Shown here: one piece after another, positions 35,898 to 44,137 of the stretch | Numbering within the stretch: position 1 is the first letter of the stretch | Layout of the letters: each line of letters starts with the position of its first letter | Source of the DNA: JALHFZ01 sp963674625 | GTDB taxonomy: Bacteria > Synergistota > Synergistia > Synergistales > Aminobacteriaceae | Reading direction: 5' to 3' | NCBI GenBank assembly: GCA_963674625.2 | Contig: CAXXXO010000004.1 | Coordinates: forward strand, 1,178,001-1,242,000 | DNA length: 64,000 bases | Notes under the pieces: model-generated | What the model saw: only the letters and a program-made list of their open reading frames with translations | Database searches by the model: none | Told to the model about the DNA's origin: nothing | Program-made: the position numbers and the translations under genes

Positions 35898-36992
35898 GTG
35901 GCGTTCAATGTTCTCGCTGTAAATCCCGGTTCGACGAGCACGAAAATCGCATGGTACAAGGATAACGAAGAACTCTGGAGGGACACGGTCAGGCATGACC
36001 CGGAAGCCCTCGGAGAATTTTCCTCCGTGGCGGACCAGTTCCTCTTCCGGCTTTCCACCATTGCGCAGGCCGTGAAGGACCATGGAATGACCTTCTCCGA
36101 CCTGTCGGCCGTCGCGGGACGGGGAGGACTCGTGGAGCCCGTCCCCGGAGGGACCTATGCCGTGGATGACGCCCTTCTTGCCCGTCTCCGGATGGGGAAG
36201 CCCTGGGAGCACGCCTCCAACCTCGGAGGCATCCTCGCCGACGCCATCTGCCGTCCCCTCGGGATTCCCGCCTTCATCGTCGACCCGGTGGCTGTGGACG
36301 AGATGAACCCCGCGGCAAAAATCACCGGGCTGCCGGAGCTTCCCAAGGTTTCCCTGGGGCACGCCCTCAACGTGAAGGCCACGGTCCGCCGGGCCGCCGC
36401 AGACCTCGGGAAAAAATGGGACGAGCTGAACTTCATCGTGGCCCACATCGGCGGGGGCATCACCGTGTGCGCCCACGAGATGGGGCGCATGATCGACCTC
36501 AACAACGCCAACGATTTCGGCCCCTTCTCCCCTGAACGGGCCGGGGGGCTCCCCGCCGGGGACCTGCTGCGGATGTGCTTCGGCAGCGAAAGCTCCGAAA
36601 AGGATATGCTCAGAAAGCTCGTCGGAAAGGGCGGGCTCGCGGCCTATACCGGCACGAGCGATGTACGGGAGGTCAAGGCCCTTGCCGCCGAAGGAGACGC
36701 CCGGGCCCGGGAGGCCTACGAGGCCATGGCCTGGGGGATCGCCCGGGAGATCGGCGCCCAGGCCGCAGTCTTGTCCGGCCATGTGGACGCCATCCTCTTC
36801 ACCGGAGGGGTCGCTTTCGACAGCGACTTCGTCGCCCTGGTGCAGAAGAGGGTGCAGTGGATAGCCCCCGTCCTGGTCTACCCCGGCGAGGATGAGATGC
36901 CCGCCCTGGCCGAGGGGGCCCTTCGGGTGCTGAAGGGCGAAGAGAAAGCGAAAATCTATGCCTGCCATATCTCGGGAGGGGAAAAATCATGA
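35898..36992 (+). CDS. buk: Butyrate kinase, copy 1
   Basis: A 364-residue ASKHA-fold kinase that makes ATP from butyryl- or branched-chain acyl-phosphate. N-terminal phosphate loop VNPGSTSTK, AGRGGL, the HIGGGITVCAH phosphate-2 motif and the adenosine motif LFTGGVA are all present. GTG start with GAGGAGGG 9 bases upstream. Its stop overlaps the start of ptb copy 1 (ATGA). A second kinase lies at 38880. Confidence 0.94.
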   Translation: MAFNVLAVNPGSTSTKIAWYKDNEELWRDTVRHDPEALGEFSSVADQFLFRLSTIAQAVKDHGMTFSDLSAVAGRGGLVEPVPGGTYAVDDALLARLRMGKPWEHASNLGGILADAICRPLGIPAFIVDPVAVDEMNPAAKITGLPELPKVSLGHALNVKATVRRAAADLGKKWDELNFIVAHIGGGITVCAHEMGRMIDLNNANDFGPFSPERAGGLPAGDLLRMCFGSESSEKDMLRKLVGKGGLAAYTGTSDVREVKALAAEGDARAREAYEAMAWGIAREIGAQAAVLSGHVDAILFTGGVAFDSDFVALVQKRVQWIAPVLVYPGEDEMPALAEGALRVLKGEEKAKIYACHISGGEKS

Positions 36993-37897
36993 CCATGCAG
37001 AAACTCGATTTTCTTCTTGAAGAAAGCAAAAAGGGACGCCCCATGACCCTCGCCCTGGCCTGTCCCTACGGGGACGACGCCCTGGCGGCGGTGACCCGGG
37101 CCCAGCGGGAGGGGATAATCAAGGCTCTTCTCATCGGCGACGAAGAGAAGATCCGCCGTCTCGCCGACCAGGAGGGGCACGACCTCTCCGGCATCTCCGT
37201 TGTGGACGAGCCGAACGACGACAGGGCCGTGGAGAAGAGCGTGAAGATGGTCTCCTCGAAGGAAGCAGACCTCCTCATGAAGGGGCTCGTCAAGACTTCT
37301 TCTCTTCTCAAGGCAGTGCTGGACAAGGAATGGGGCCTCCGCACGGGCTCCCTCCTCTCCCATCTCTTTCTGTTCGAAGTGCCTGTCCTTCAGGGTAGGG
37401 TGGTGGGCGTCTCAGACGGGGGGATGAACACCTACCCCGACCTCAGCGCCAAGGTAAAGATCATCGAAAATGCCGCTGCCTGCTACCATAAAATTGGTGT
37501 CCCTCAGCCGAAAATCGCCGCCCTCGCCGCTGTGGAGACGGTCAACCCCGACATGCCCGCCACCCTCGACGCCGCCGCTCTCGCGAAGATGAACGAGCGG
37601 GGACAGATCAAGGGGTGTCTCGTGGACGGCCCTCTCGCCCTGGACAACGCCGTCAGCGGGGAATCCGCCCGGATCAAGGGACTGAACTCCCCCGTGGCGG
37701 GAAGCGCCGACATGCTTCTCGTCCCCGACATCGAGGCCGGAAACCTCGTGGGGAAGGTCCTTCTCTACATGACGGGGGGCAGGGGAGCCGGAGTGGTCCT
37801 CGGGGCGAAGAAGCCCATCGTCCTCACGAGCCGCTTCGACAGCATGGAGACAAAGCTGCTTTCAATAGCCCTGGGAGCCCTCGCGGCCAGGAGCTAG
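36989..37897 (+). CDS. ptb: Phosphate butyryltransferase, copy 1
   Basis: A 302-residue phosphotransacylase that converts acyl-CoA and phosphate to acyl-phosphate. It shows SVVDEPNDDRAVEKSV, LMKGLVKTSSLLKAVLDKEWGL, and GPLALDNAVSGESARIKG, typical of Ptb and of phosphate acetyl/butyryltransferases. Translationally coupled to the preceding kinase, so the pair forms a complete energy-conserving step. Chain-length specificity cannot be judged. Confidence 0.93.
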   Translation: MTMQKLDFLLEESKKGRPMTLALACPYGDDALAAVTRAQREGIIKALLIGDEEKIRRLADQEGHDLSGISVVDEPNDDRAVEKSVKMVSSKEADLLMKGLVKTSSLLKAVLDKEWGLRTGSLLSHLFLFEVPVLQGRVVGVSDGGMNTYPDLSAKVKIIENAAACYHKIGVPQPKIAALAAVETVNPDMPATLDAAALAKMNERGQIKGCLVDGPLALDNAVSGESARIKGLNSPVAGSADMLLVPDIEAGNLVGKVLLYMTGGRGAGVVLGAKKPIVLTSRFDSMETKLLSIALGALAARS

Positions 37898-37933
37898 CAA
37901 GCACCATCAAATTTCAGAGGAGGTTTTTTATTC

Positions 37934-38863
37934 ATGGAACAGATCCGTTCACTGTCACAGCTTCTCGAGTACGCAAAAAGGATCGGCGCTGAAAAGGGAC
38001 CGAAGAAGATCTCCGTGGCCATGGCCGAGGATGCGGGGCTTCTCGAGGCCATCGAGGAAGCCCGGAAGGGCGGTTTCGCCGAGGCGATCCTCGTGGGAAA
38101 CGGCGACAAGATGAAGGCCGCCGCAGAGCAGGCCGGCGTCAGCCTCGCCAACTACGAGGTGATCGACGAGCGGGACGAGCCCTCCATGGGACTGACCGCC
38201 GTATCCCAGGTGTCGTCGAAGAAGGCCGACATCTACATGAAGGGACAGATCCACACCAACAACTTCCTCCGGGCCATGCTCAACAAGGAAGTGGGCCTGC
38301 GGAAGGGAAAGAACACCATCTCCCACTGCTATTTCCACAGCGTGGAGGGATATGACCGCATCTTCTTCCTCGCCGACGCAGCCTTCAATATGTACCCCGA
38401 TCTCGCCGCCAAGGCAGACATCACCCAGAACACGGTGAACCTCGCCCGGGCCTTCGGCGTCGCCGAGCCGAAAGTGGCCGTCCTTGCAGCCGTGGAAGTG
38501 GTGAACCCCGACATGCCCTGCACGCTGGAAGCCGCGGCCCTCACCCAGATGAACAAAAGAGGACAGATCAAGAACTGCATCGTGGACGGTCCCCTCGCCC
38601 TGGACAATGCCGTCAGCGAGGAGTCGGCCCGGACGAAAGGGATCGTCTCTCCCGTGGCGGGGAAGGCCGACGTCTTCATCGTCCCCGACATTGAGGCAGG
38701 AAACATGCTGGCCAAGGCAATCGTCTACTTCTCGAAGAACGAGACGGCGGGGCTCATCCTCGGCGCCTCCGCGCCCATCGTCCTGACGAGCCGGGCCGAC
38801 TCGGCCCGGGCGAAGCTTCTCTCCATCGCCGCCGCGGTCGCCCTGTCGGACTTCCAGAAGTAG
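37934..38863 (+). CDS. ptb: Phosphate butyryltransferase, copy 2
   Basis: A 309-residue paralogue of the preceding gene with YMKGQIHTNNFLRAMLNKEVGL and GPLALDNAVSEESARTKG conserved. It has its own AGAGGAGG site 8 bases before the start and is 36 bases downstream of copy 1. It sits directly before a second kinase, giving two complete pairs in mirror order. Confidence 0.93.
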   Translation: MEQIRSLSQLLEYAKRIGAEKGPKKISVAMAEDAGLLEAIEEARKGGFAEAILVGNGDKMKAAAEQAGVSLANYEVIDERDEPSMGLTAVSQVSSKKADIYMKGQIHTNNFLRAMLNKEVGLRKGKNTISHCYFHSVEGYDRIFFLADAAFNMYPDLAAKADITQNTVNLARAFGVAEPKVAVLAAVEVVNPDMPCTLEAAALTQMNKRGQIKNCIVDGPLALDNAVSEESARTKGIVSPVAGKADVFIVPDIEAGNMLAKAIVYFSKNETAGLILGASAPIVLTSRADSARAKLLSIAAAVALSDFQK

Positions 38864-38879
38864 CGGCAGGAGGACCGGC

Positions 38880-39947
38880 ATGAAGGTCCTGGCGCTCAAC
38901 CCCGGTTCCACGAGCACGAAGGTCGCCCTCTTCGAGGACGGCATGGAGATCTGGAGCGAAACCCAGCGGTACGATACGGACGTCCTGCAGAAGTTCTCCT
39001 CCGTCTCCGATCAGATGGAGTTTCGCCTCGCCGAAATCCTGAAAAGCCTCGACGCCCATAAAACCTCCCTGGTCGATCTCGACGCCGTGGTGGGGAGGGG
39101 AGGGCTGCTCAGGCCCATTGAAAGCGGCACCTATGAAGTGAACGACCCCATGGTCGCGGATCTGCAGTCGGGCAAATGGGGGGCCCACGCCAGCAACCTC
39201 GGAGGCCTCATCGCCCTTCGTCTCGCCGGTGAAGGAGGGAAAGCCAGGGCCTTCATCGTCGATCCTGTGGTGGTGGACGAAATGAATCCTCTCGCCCGGT
39301 ATTCGGGTCTCCCGGAGATTGGCAGGCGCTCCATCTTTCATGCCCTGAATCAGAAGGCCATGGCCCGCCGGGCCGCCGCCGAGCTGAAGAAGCCCTACGA
39401 GCAGTGCCGGATGATCGTGGCCCACATGGGCGGAGGCATCTCCGTGGGAGCCCACGACATGGGACGGGTCGTGGACGTGAACAACGCCCTCGACGGGGAC
39501 GGCCCCTTCACCCCCGAGCGGGCGGGCAGCCTCCCGGCAGGGGGACTGGTACGGCTCGCCTTCAGCGGAAAATATGATCTTCCCCGGATGCTGAAAATGC
39601 TCACGGGGCAGGGAGGGCTCGTGGCCCATCTCGGCACGAACGACCTTCGGGAAGTGGAGAAACGGAAAAGTCAGGGGGACGAAAAAGCCTCCCTTCTCTT
39701 CGAAGCCATGGCCTACCAGGTCGCCAAGGAAATCGGCGCCTGCGCCGCGGTCCTCGAGGGGGCGGTGGACGTCATCATCCTCACGGGCGGGCTCGCCCAC
39801 AGCGAAGAGTTCACGGCCCTCATCCGCGACCGGGTTTCTTTCATCGCCCCGGTCAAGGTCTACCCCGGAGAGGACGAGATGAAGGCCCTGGCGGACGGCG
39901 CCTTCCGGATTCTCTCGGACGAAGAGAAGCCCAAAGTCTACGCCTGA
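38880..39947 (+). CDS. buk: Butyrate kinase, copy 2
   Basis: A 355-residue kinase, paralogous to the gene at 35898. Motifs LNPGSTSTK, VGRGGL, HMGGGISVGAH and ILTGGLA are intact, so both copies should be active. It ends the four-gene run and is closed by a long perfect hairpin. Likely partner of ptb copy 2; the two pairs may serve different acyl groups, for example isobutyryl and isovaleryl (inference). Confidence 0.94.
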   Translation: MKVLALNPGSTSTKVALFEDGMEIWSETQRYDTDVLQKFSSVSDQMEFRLAEILKSLDAHKTSLVDLDAVVGRGGLLRPIESGTYEVNDPMVADLQSGKWGAHASNLGGLIALRLAGEGGKARAFIVDPVVVDEMNPLARYSGLPEIGRRSIFHALNQKAMARRAAAELKKPYEQCRMIVAHMGGGISVGAHDMGRVVDVNNALDGDGPFTPERAGSLPAGGLVRLAFSGKYDLPRMLKMLTGQGGLVAHLGTNDLREVEKRKSQGDEKASLLFEAMAYQVAKEIGACAAVLEGAVDVIILTGGLAHSEEFTALIRDRVSFIAPVKVYPGEDEMKALADGAFRILSDEEKPKVYA

Positions 39948-39961
39948 AGCTTGTTCCTGAT

Positions 39962-40021
39962 ATACAAAGCGCACCCCCTGAGCCGGACGGAAACCGTCAG
40001 CTCAGGGGGTGCGCTTTGTAT
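39962..40021. terminator. Long perfect bidirectional terminator
   Basis: A 22-bp perfect stem (ATACAAAGCGCACCCCCTGAGC and its complement) with a small inner hairpin GACGG-aaa-CCGTC lies between the convergent buk and panF genes, only 14 bases after the buk stop. Confidence 0.88.
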
Positions 40022-40040
40022 GGTCATTGCTCCCGCTTTG

Positions 40041-41537
40041 TTAAAGCCCCCAGAACAGCCGGATGACCTTTTCGGAGGGTCTCCCGGTCATCTTCGCGAC
40101 GGCGATAAAGGCCGCAAGAGACAGCGCCAGGGAGGGCACGATGGGATGCAGTCCAAGGGGTCTCGGCAGAAAATAGTTGAATACAAGGTAGGTTCCGATT
40201 CCCGTTATCATGCCGGCGATGGCTCCGGGAGCGTTGGCGCCCTTCCAGTACAGCCCCAGAAGGGTCGGCCACAGAAAGGTGGAAAGCTGTCCCGCCGTGG
40301 CGAAGAGGTTCAGCCATACCATGAGCTCCGGCGGATCGAAGGCCAGGGCGACAATAATCAGCCCGACGACAAAACAGGTGACCACGGTGATGGTCCGGAG
40401 AGTTTTGAACTTCGCCTTCAGGTCCGGTTTGATGTAGTTGACGAGCAGGTCGTTGACGATGGCCGCAACGACCACGAGCAGCTGGGAATCCACGGTCGAC
40501 ATGACCGCCGCCAGGGGACCGGCCAGGATCAGGCCGGCAACCACGGGATGGAAAAGACTTGTTATCAGCGTGGGAATGACCAGGTCCCCCGACTTGATTC
40601 CGGCGACCTGAGTCGCTCCGAAGGCTCCGGCCAGGTGCATCCCCGTCAGCAGCACGAGGGAGACGACGGTTCCGTAGATGATTCCCGAGTGGAGGCTCTT
40701 CGAGTCCTTATAGCTCATGGCGCGCTGGGCGACGGCAGGGAGCCCCACCACCGCAAAGCCCACGAGCACCCAGAAACTCGATACCCACGGTACGGTCATG
40801 AACCCCTCCTTGACCCCATAGGGAGAGATCATGCCGGGATTGATCGCCTTCATGTCCTGAATGATGTTTCCGATGCCCCCGCCCTTCATAACGACGGCGG
40901 TGAAAAGGGCAAGGGTCGACAGGGTCATGACGGCCCCCTGGAGGGTGTCATTGAAGACGACGCCCCGAAAACCGCCGATCGCGGTATGAACGACCACGGT
41001 TATGGCGAAGAAAATGAGGGCCGTCGTGTAGTCGAGCCCCGTCGAGCCCTGCAGCAGACGGGAAGCGCCTATCAGCTGGGCGGCCATGGCCGCGATGAGG
41101 AAGCATATGATCGACAGGGACGCGATGAGCAGAACCGCGCTGCTCTCATACCGGGCGCGCAGAAAGTCGCTGATGGAGTTGGCGCCGGTCTTCCGCGAGA
41201 CGATGGCGAATTTCTTGCCCAGAACCATCAGGGTGTAGTACCCTGTGGGAATCTGGGACATGGCCAGAAAAACCCAGGCGAGACCGTGGGTGTAGGCCGT
41301 TCCCGGTCCGCCGATGAAGCTTCCGGCGCTCAGGTAGGTGGCGACGAGGGTCATGGCCAGCACAAAACCTCCTGTGCCCCGCCCGCCCGTCATGTACTCC
41401 TCCATATAGGCCGAGCCGCTTCCCCCTTTGCGGAGGCTGGCACGGTTCACCAGTTTCAGGGCATAGAAGCCGATGAAGTACATGGCGACGAAATACAGGA
41501 CGATCGGCAGGAGAGTCGCCCACTGGATCGTGTTCAT
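40041..41537 (-). CDS. panF: Sodium/pantothenate symporter
   Basis: A 498-residue SSS-family symporter with about 13 membrane segments. It has YMTGGRGTGGFVLAMTLVAT, SAGSFIGGPGTAY and the sodium-site region GPLAAVMSTVDSQLL. Its neighbours decide the assignment: the preceding gene encodes the YhdT partner found with PanF in E. coli, and panB, the first committed enzyme of pantothenate synthesis, is next. The cell would thus both import and make the CoA precursor. Confidence 0.9.
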   Translation of the reverse strand: MNTIQWATLLPIVLYFVAMYFIGFYALKLVNRASLRKGGSGSAYMEEYMTGGRGTGGFVLAMTLVATYLSAGSFIGGPGTAYTHGLAWVFLAMSQIPTGYYTLMVLGKKFAIVSRKTGANSISDFLRARYESSAVLLIASLSIICFLIAAMAAQLIGASRLLQGSTGLDYTTALIFFAITVVVHTAIGGFRGVVFNDTLQGAVMTLSTLALFTAVVMKGGGIGNIIQDMKAINPGMISPYGVKEGFMTVPWVSSFWVLVGFAVVGLPAVAQRAMSYKDSKSLHSGIIYGTVVSLVLLTGMHLAGAFGATQVAGIKSGDLVIPTLITSLFHPVVAGLILAGPLAAVMSTVDSQLLVVVAAIVNDLLVNYIKPDLKAKFKTLRTITVVTCFVVGLIIVALAFDPPELMVWLNLFATAGQLSTFLWPTLLGLYWKGANAPGAIAGMITGIGTYLVFNYFLPRPLGLHPIVPSLALSLAAFIAVAKMTGRPSEKVIRLFWGL

Positions 41538-41884
41538 GCTCTCCCTCCTCCTGTCCGAACGTAATCCTCCGCCTCTTTCTCCGTCATTGGGTCAAGGGGC
41601 ATGACGCGCATCTTTCTCTTGACGATATAGATGGTAGCTGCGACGGCGAGAAGGGAGTTGGCGATGCAGCTGACGAAGAACCACGCCGGAAATCCCATAA
41701 TGTAGGAATAATTCTCCACAGGGCCGCTTCCGAGGCCGTAGCCCGCGGCAGCCCATATTACCAGGTTGGCGATCCCGAGGATGACCCCGTACCAGGCTTC
41801 CTTTTCGCATTCCCTGTATCGCGGATCCTCGACGAAACCATATTCGTTTTTCTTGAGAACCTGCGATTTCAGTCTTTCCGCCAT
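41534..41884 (-). CDS. yhdT: YhdT-family membrane protein (DUF997)
   Basis: A 116-residue protein with two hydrophobic helices (WYGVILGIANLVIWAAAGYG and FPAWFFVSCIANSLLAVAAT) and the motif FVEDPRYRECEKEAW. It overlaps panF by 4 bases. YhdT-type proteins accompany pantothenate or related symporters; the mechanism is unknown. Confidence 0.87.
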   Translation of the reverse strand: MAERLKSQVLKKNEYGFVEDPRYRECEKEAWYGVILGIANLVIWAAAGYGLGSGPVENYSYIMGFPAWFFVSCIANSLLAVAATIYIVKRKMRVMPLDPMTEKEAEDYVRTGGGRA

Positions 41885-41924
41885 GGTCTTCCGCTGCCTC
41901 CTTCCTGCTTCTGACTGCTGACAG

Positions 41925-42746
41925 CTAATCCAGCTTCACGTCTTTGTTGAAGCTGTACTCGTCGCTCGGGAATTCGCCGCTGAGGGCCTCTTTATGGAAC
42001 TCATTCAGTCCGTCCACCATGACCTTGCGGACGTTGGCGTAAATTTTGACGAACTTGGGCTTGAAGTCGCCGTACATCCCCAGCAAATCCTGGGTGACAA
42101 GCACCTGGCAGTCCACGAAGGGACCGGCGCCGATGCCGAGGATGGGGATCTTCACCGCTTCGCTGACGGCCTTGCCCACGACCTTCGGAACGCACTCCAG
42201 AACAATGGAAAAGGCACCCGCCTTCTCCAGCTCCTTCGCGTCCTCGATGAGCTGTCTTGCGCTCTCCGGCGTTCCCCCCTGAACCTTGAAGCCGCCGAGC
42301 TGAGTGGCGTTCTGGGGCGTCAGGCCGATATGACCCATGACTGAAATCCCACCGTCCACGATGGCCCGGACCAGGGGTGCGTACTTGACGCCTCCCTCGA
42401 GTTTCACGCAGTCGCAGCCCGTCTCCTTGATCATCCTCGTGGCGTTCTCCACACCCTGCTCGATGCTCTTGTTGTATGATCCGAAGGGCATGTCTCCCAC
42501 AATGAAGGTATCCGGCGCCCCTTTGACCACCGGCCTGATGTGGTGGATCATATCCTCCATGGTCACCGATACGGTATCCTTGTACCCCAGCATGATCATG
42601 CCCAGGGAATCGCCCACGAGGATGACCTCCACCTCGCTGTCGTTGACGATTGACGCGGTGGTGTAGTCGTAGGCCGTCACATAGGCGAACTTCCTGCCTT
42701 CCTCCTTGTACTTCCTGAAATCAAGAACCGACATCTTCTTTTTCAT
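41925..42746 (-). CDS. panB: 3-methyl-2-oxobutanoate hydroxymethyltransferase
   Basis: A 273-residue TIM-barrel enzyme that transfers a hydroxymethyl group from methylene-THF to ketoisovalerate, giving ketopantoate. It carries VTAYDYTTA, GDSLGMIMLGYKDT (metal Asp), DMPFGSY, VKLEGG, MGHIGLTPQ and IGIGAG, all family signatures. It is 40 bases upstream of yhdT-panF on the same strand and probably cotranscribed. Ketoisovalerate is also the keto acid of valine, linking it to the amino acid metabolism nearby. Confidence 0.95.
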   Translation of the reverse strand: MKKKMSVLDFRKYKEEGRKFAYVTAYDYTTASIVNDSEVEVILVGDSLGMIMLGYKDTVSVTMEDMIHHIRPVVKGAPDTFIVGDMPFGSYNKSIEQGVENATRMIKETGCDCVKLEGGVKYAPLVRAIVDGGISVMGHIGLTPQNATQLGGFKVQGGTPESARQLIEDAKELEKAGAFSIVLECVPKVVGKAVSEAVKIPILGIGAGPFVDCQVLVTQDLLGMYGDFKPKFVKIYANVRKVMVDGLNEFHKEALSGEFPSDEYSFNKDVKLD

Positions 42747-42861
42747 GCATTTCCCTCCTCATTTTTCTTAAGCGCCGCCTCCGCCGCGCTGACGCTTCAT
42801 CCCTCTTTCTTCCGCTGTACGGCCCGTTCAGCGGTCCGTGGCCGGATCCCCCTTCCTCTCA

Positions 42862-44136
42862 TCATTCCTGAACCCCGAGCATCTCCGCTGCGACTGCCGC
42901 CATGACCTCAACGCCCCTGACGAGATCGTCGAGGGCGATATGTTCGTCGGATTTATGGGCAAGAAGCAGTCGGCCCGGCCCATACACAACTGTCGCACCC
43001 ACTCCTCCTTCATGGACCGCAAACCGCTGGTCGTCCATGCCGGGACTGAAGTTTATGCCCATATCCTTTCCAAGAAACGCCCTGCCGCAGGTTTTAAGGG
43101 CATCCACAAGCGGCTGGTTCTCATCGACCGAGGTGGGATCGGCTTCGATGACGGGTCTGTAGGTATAGCCGAGGATGATTCCATCCCGGACAAGTTCTTC
43201 GCAGAGGGACAGAATTTCTCCCTTCGCCCACTCTACGCTCTGTTCCGGTATGAGCCGCCAGTCGAAACTCGCCGTACACTCGTCGGGGATTGTATTTACC
43301 TTCGTTCCGGCCTGAATGGTCGTAACGCAGAGAGTGCTTTTCCTCGACCTTTCAGGACTGATCGGATATCTGCTGACAACTTCCAGTTTTGGGCGGATCC
43401 TGCAGTCGATGCGCTCAAGCAGCGCACGCATTCCCTCGATGGGGTTGAGTCCCTCCGACGGCATGCTTCCGTGGCTTTGAACGCCCTTGAAGGTGAGGGT
43501 GAACCAGAGGGTTCCCCGGTGGCCGAGGCAGATCATGTCGGGATCCAGAGGTTCCGTAATGATGCAGTAATCCGTATTCTCTTCGGTAAGCCTGCCGCTC
43601 CGGACAAGATACCCCATTCCGGTCTCTCCTCCGGTCTCTTCGTCGGGGACCGCACTGGAGACAAAGCTCCCCTTCAGCTTGATGCCCGCATGCTGAAGGG
43701 TTTCAAGGGCGAATATCTGGGCGGCGATGCCCGATTTCATGTCGCTGGCACCGCGGCCGTAGATCTTTCCATTGATGATCTGCCCGCCATAGGGATCGAC
43801 CGTCCAGCCGCCTCCGGCCGGCACGACGTCGTAGTGCCCCGAAAAATGAATTGCCGGCCGCTTCCGTGTCCCCTCGAATGTCCCGACGACAAGATATCTC
43901 GGCCATCCTTTCGATTCCTCAGCGAGGGATTTGAGAGCTTCCTCCGGCACATTGACGTATTCTACCCGGCATCCCAGCGACTTCATCTTCTCTCCGAGAA
44001 AATGCACGCATTTCTCGTAATTCCGTCCCGGCGGATTCTCCGTGTCGATCTTCAGAAATTCGCTGAGAAACGCTTCCATCCGGGGCCTCAATGCTTCCGC
44101 CGAAATCCTTATTCTTTCGATGAGTGCTTTATCCAT
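42862..44136 (-). CDS. M20 family metallopeptidase / deacylase (ArgE/DapE type)
   Basis: A 424-residue zinc hydrolase. Metal motifs are FSGHYDVVPAG (His and Asp), GRGASDMKSG (bridging Asp), and VPDEETGGETG (catalytic and metal Glu); the last His lies near the C-terminus. A dimerisation domain interrupts the catalytic domain as usual. Members remove acyl groups or cut dipeptides; the substrate is not evident. The start at 44136 is 1 base after the upstream amidohydrolase stop, so the two are cotranscribed and may act on the same N-acyl compound. Confidence 0.9.
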   Translation of the reverse strand: MDKALIERIRISAEALRPRMEAFLSEFLKIDTENPPGRNYEKCVHFLGEKMKSLGCRVEYVNVPEEALKSLAEESKGWPRYLVVGTFEGTRKRPAIHFSGHYDVVPAGGGWTVDPYGGQIINGKIYGRGASDMKSGIAAQIFALETLQHAGIKLKGSFVSSAVPDEETGGETGMGYLVRSGRLTEENTDYCIITEPLDPDMICLGHRGTLWFTLTFKGVQSHGSMPSEGLNPIEGMRALLERIDCRIRPKLEVVSRYPISPERSRKSTLCVTTIQAGTKVNTIPDECTASFDWRLIPEQSVEWAKGEILSLCEELVRDGIILGYTYRPVIEADPTSVDENQPLVDALKTCGRAFLGKDMGINFSPGMDDQRFAVHEGGVGATVVYGPGRLLLAHKSDEHIALDDLVRGVEVMAAVAAEMLGVQE

Positions 44137-44137
44137 G

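Noticed and set aside
39951..41564. 537-residue plus-strand open frame opposite panF
   Set aside because: Antisense of a clear symporter gene; composition rich in Gly, Asp, Arg and His with no domain.
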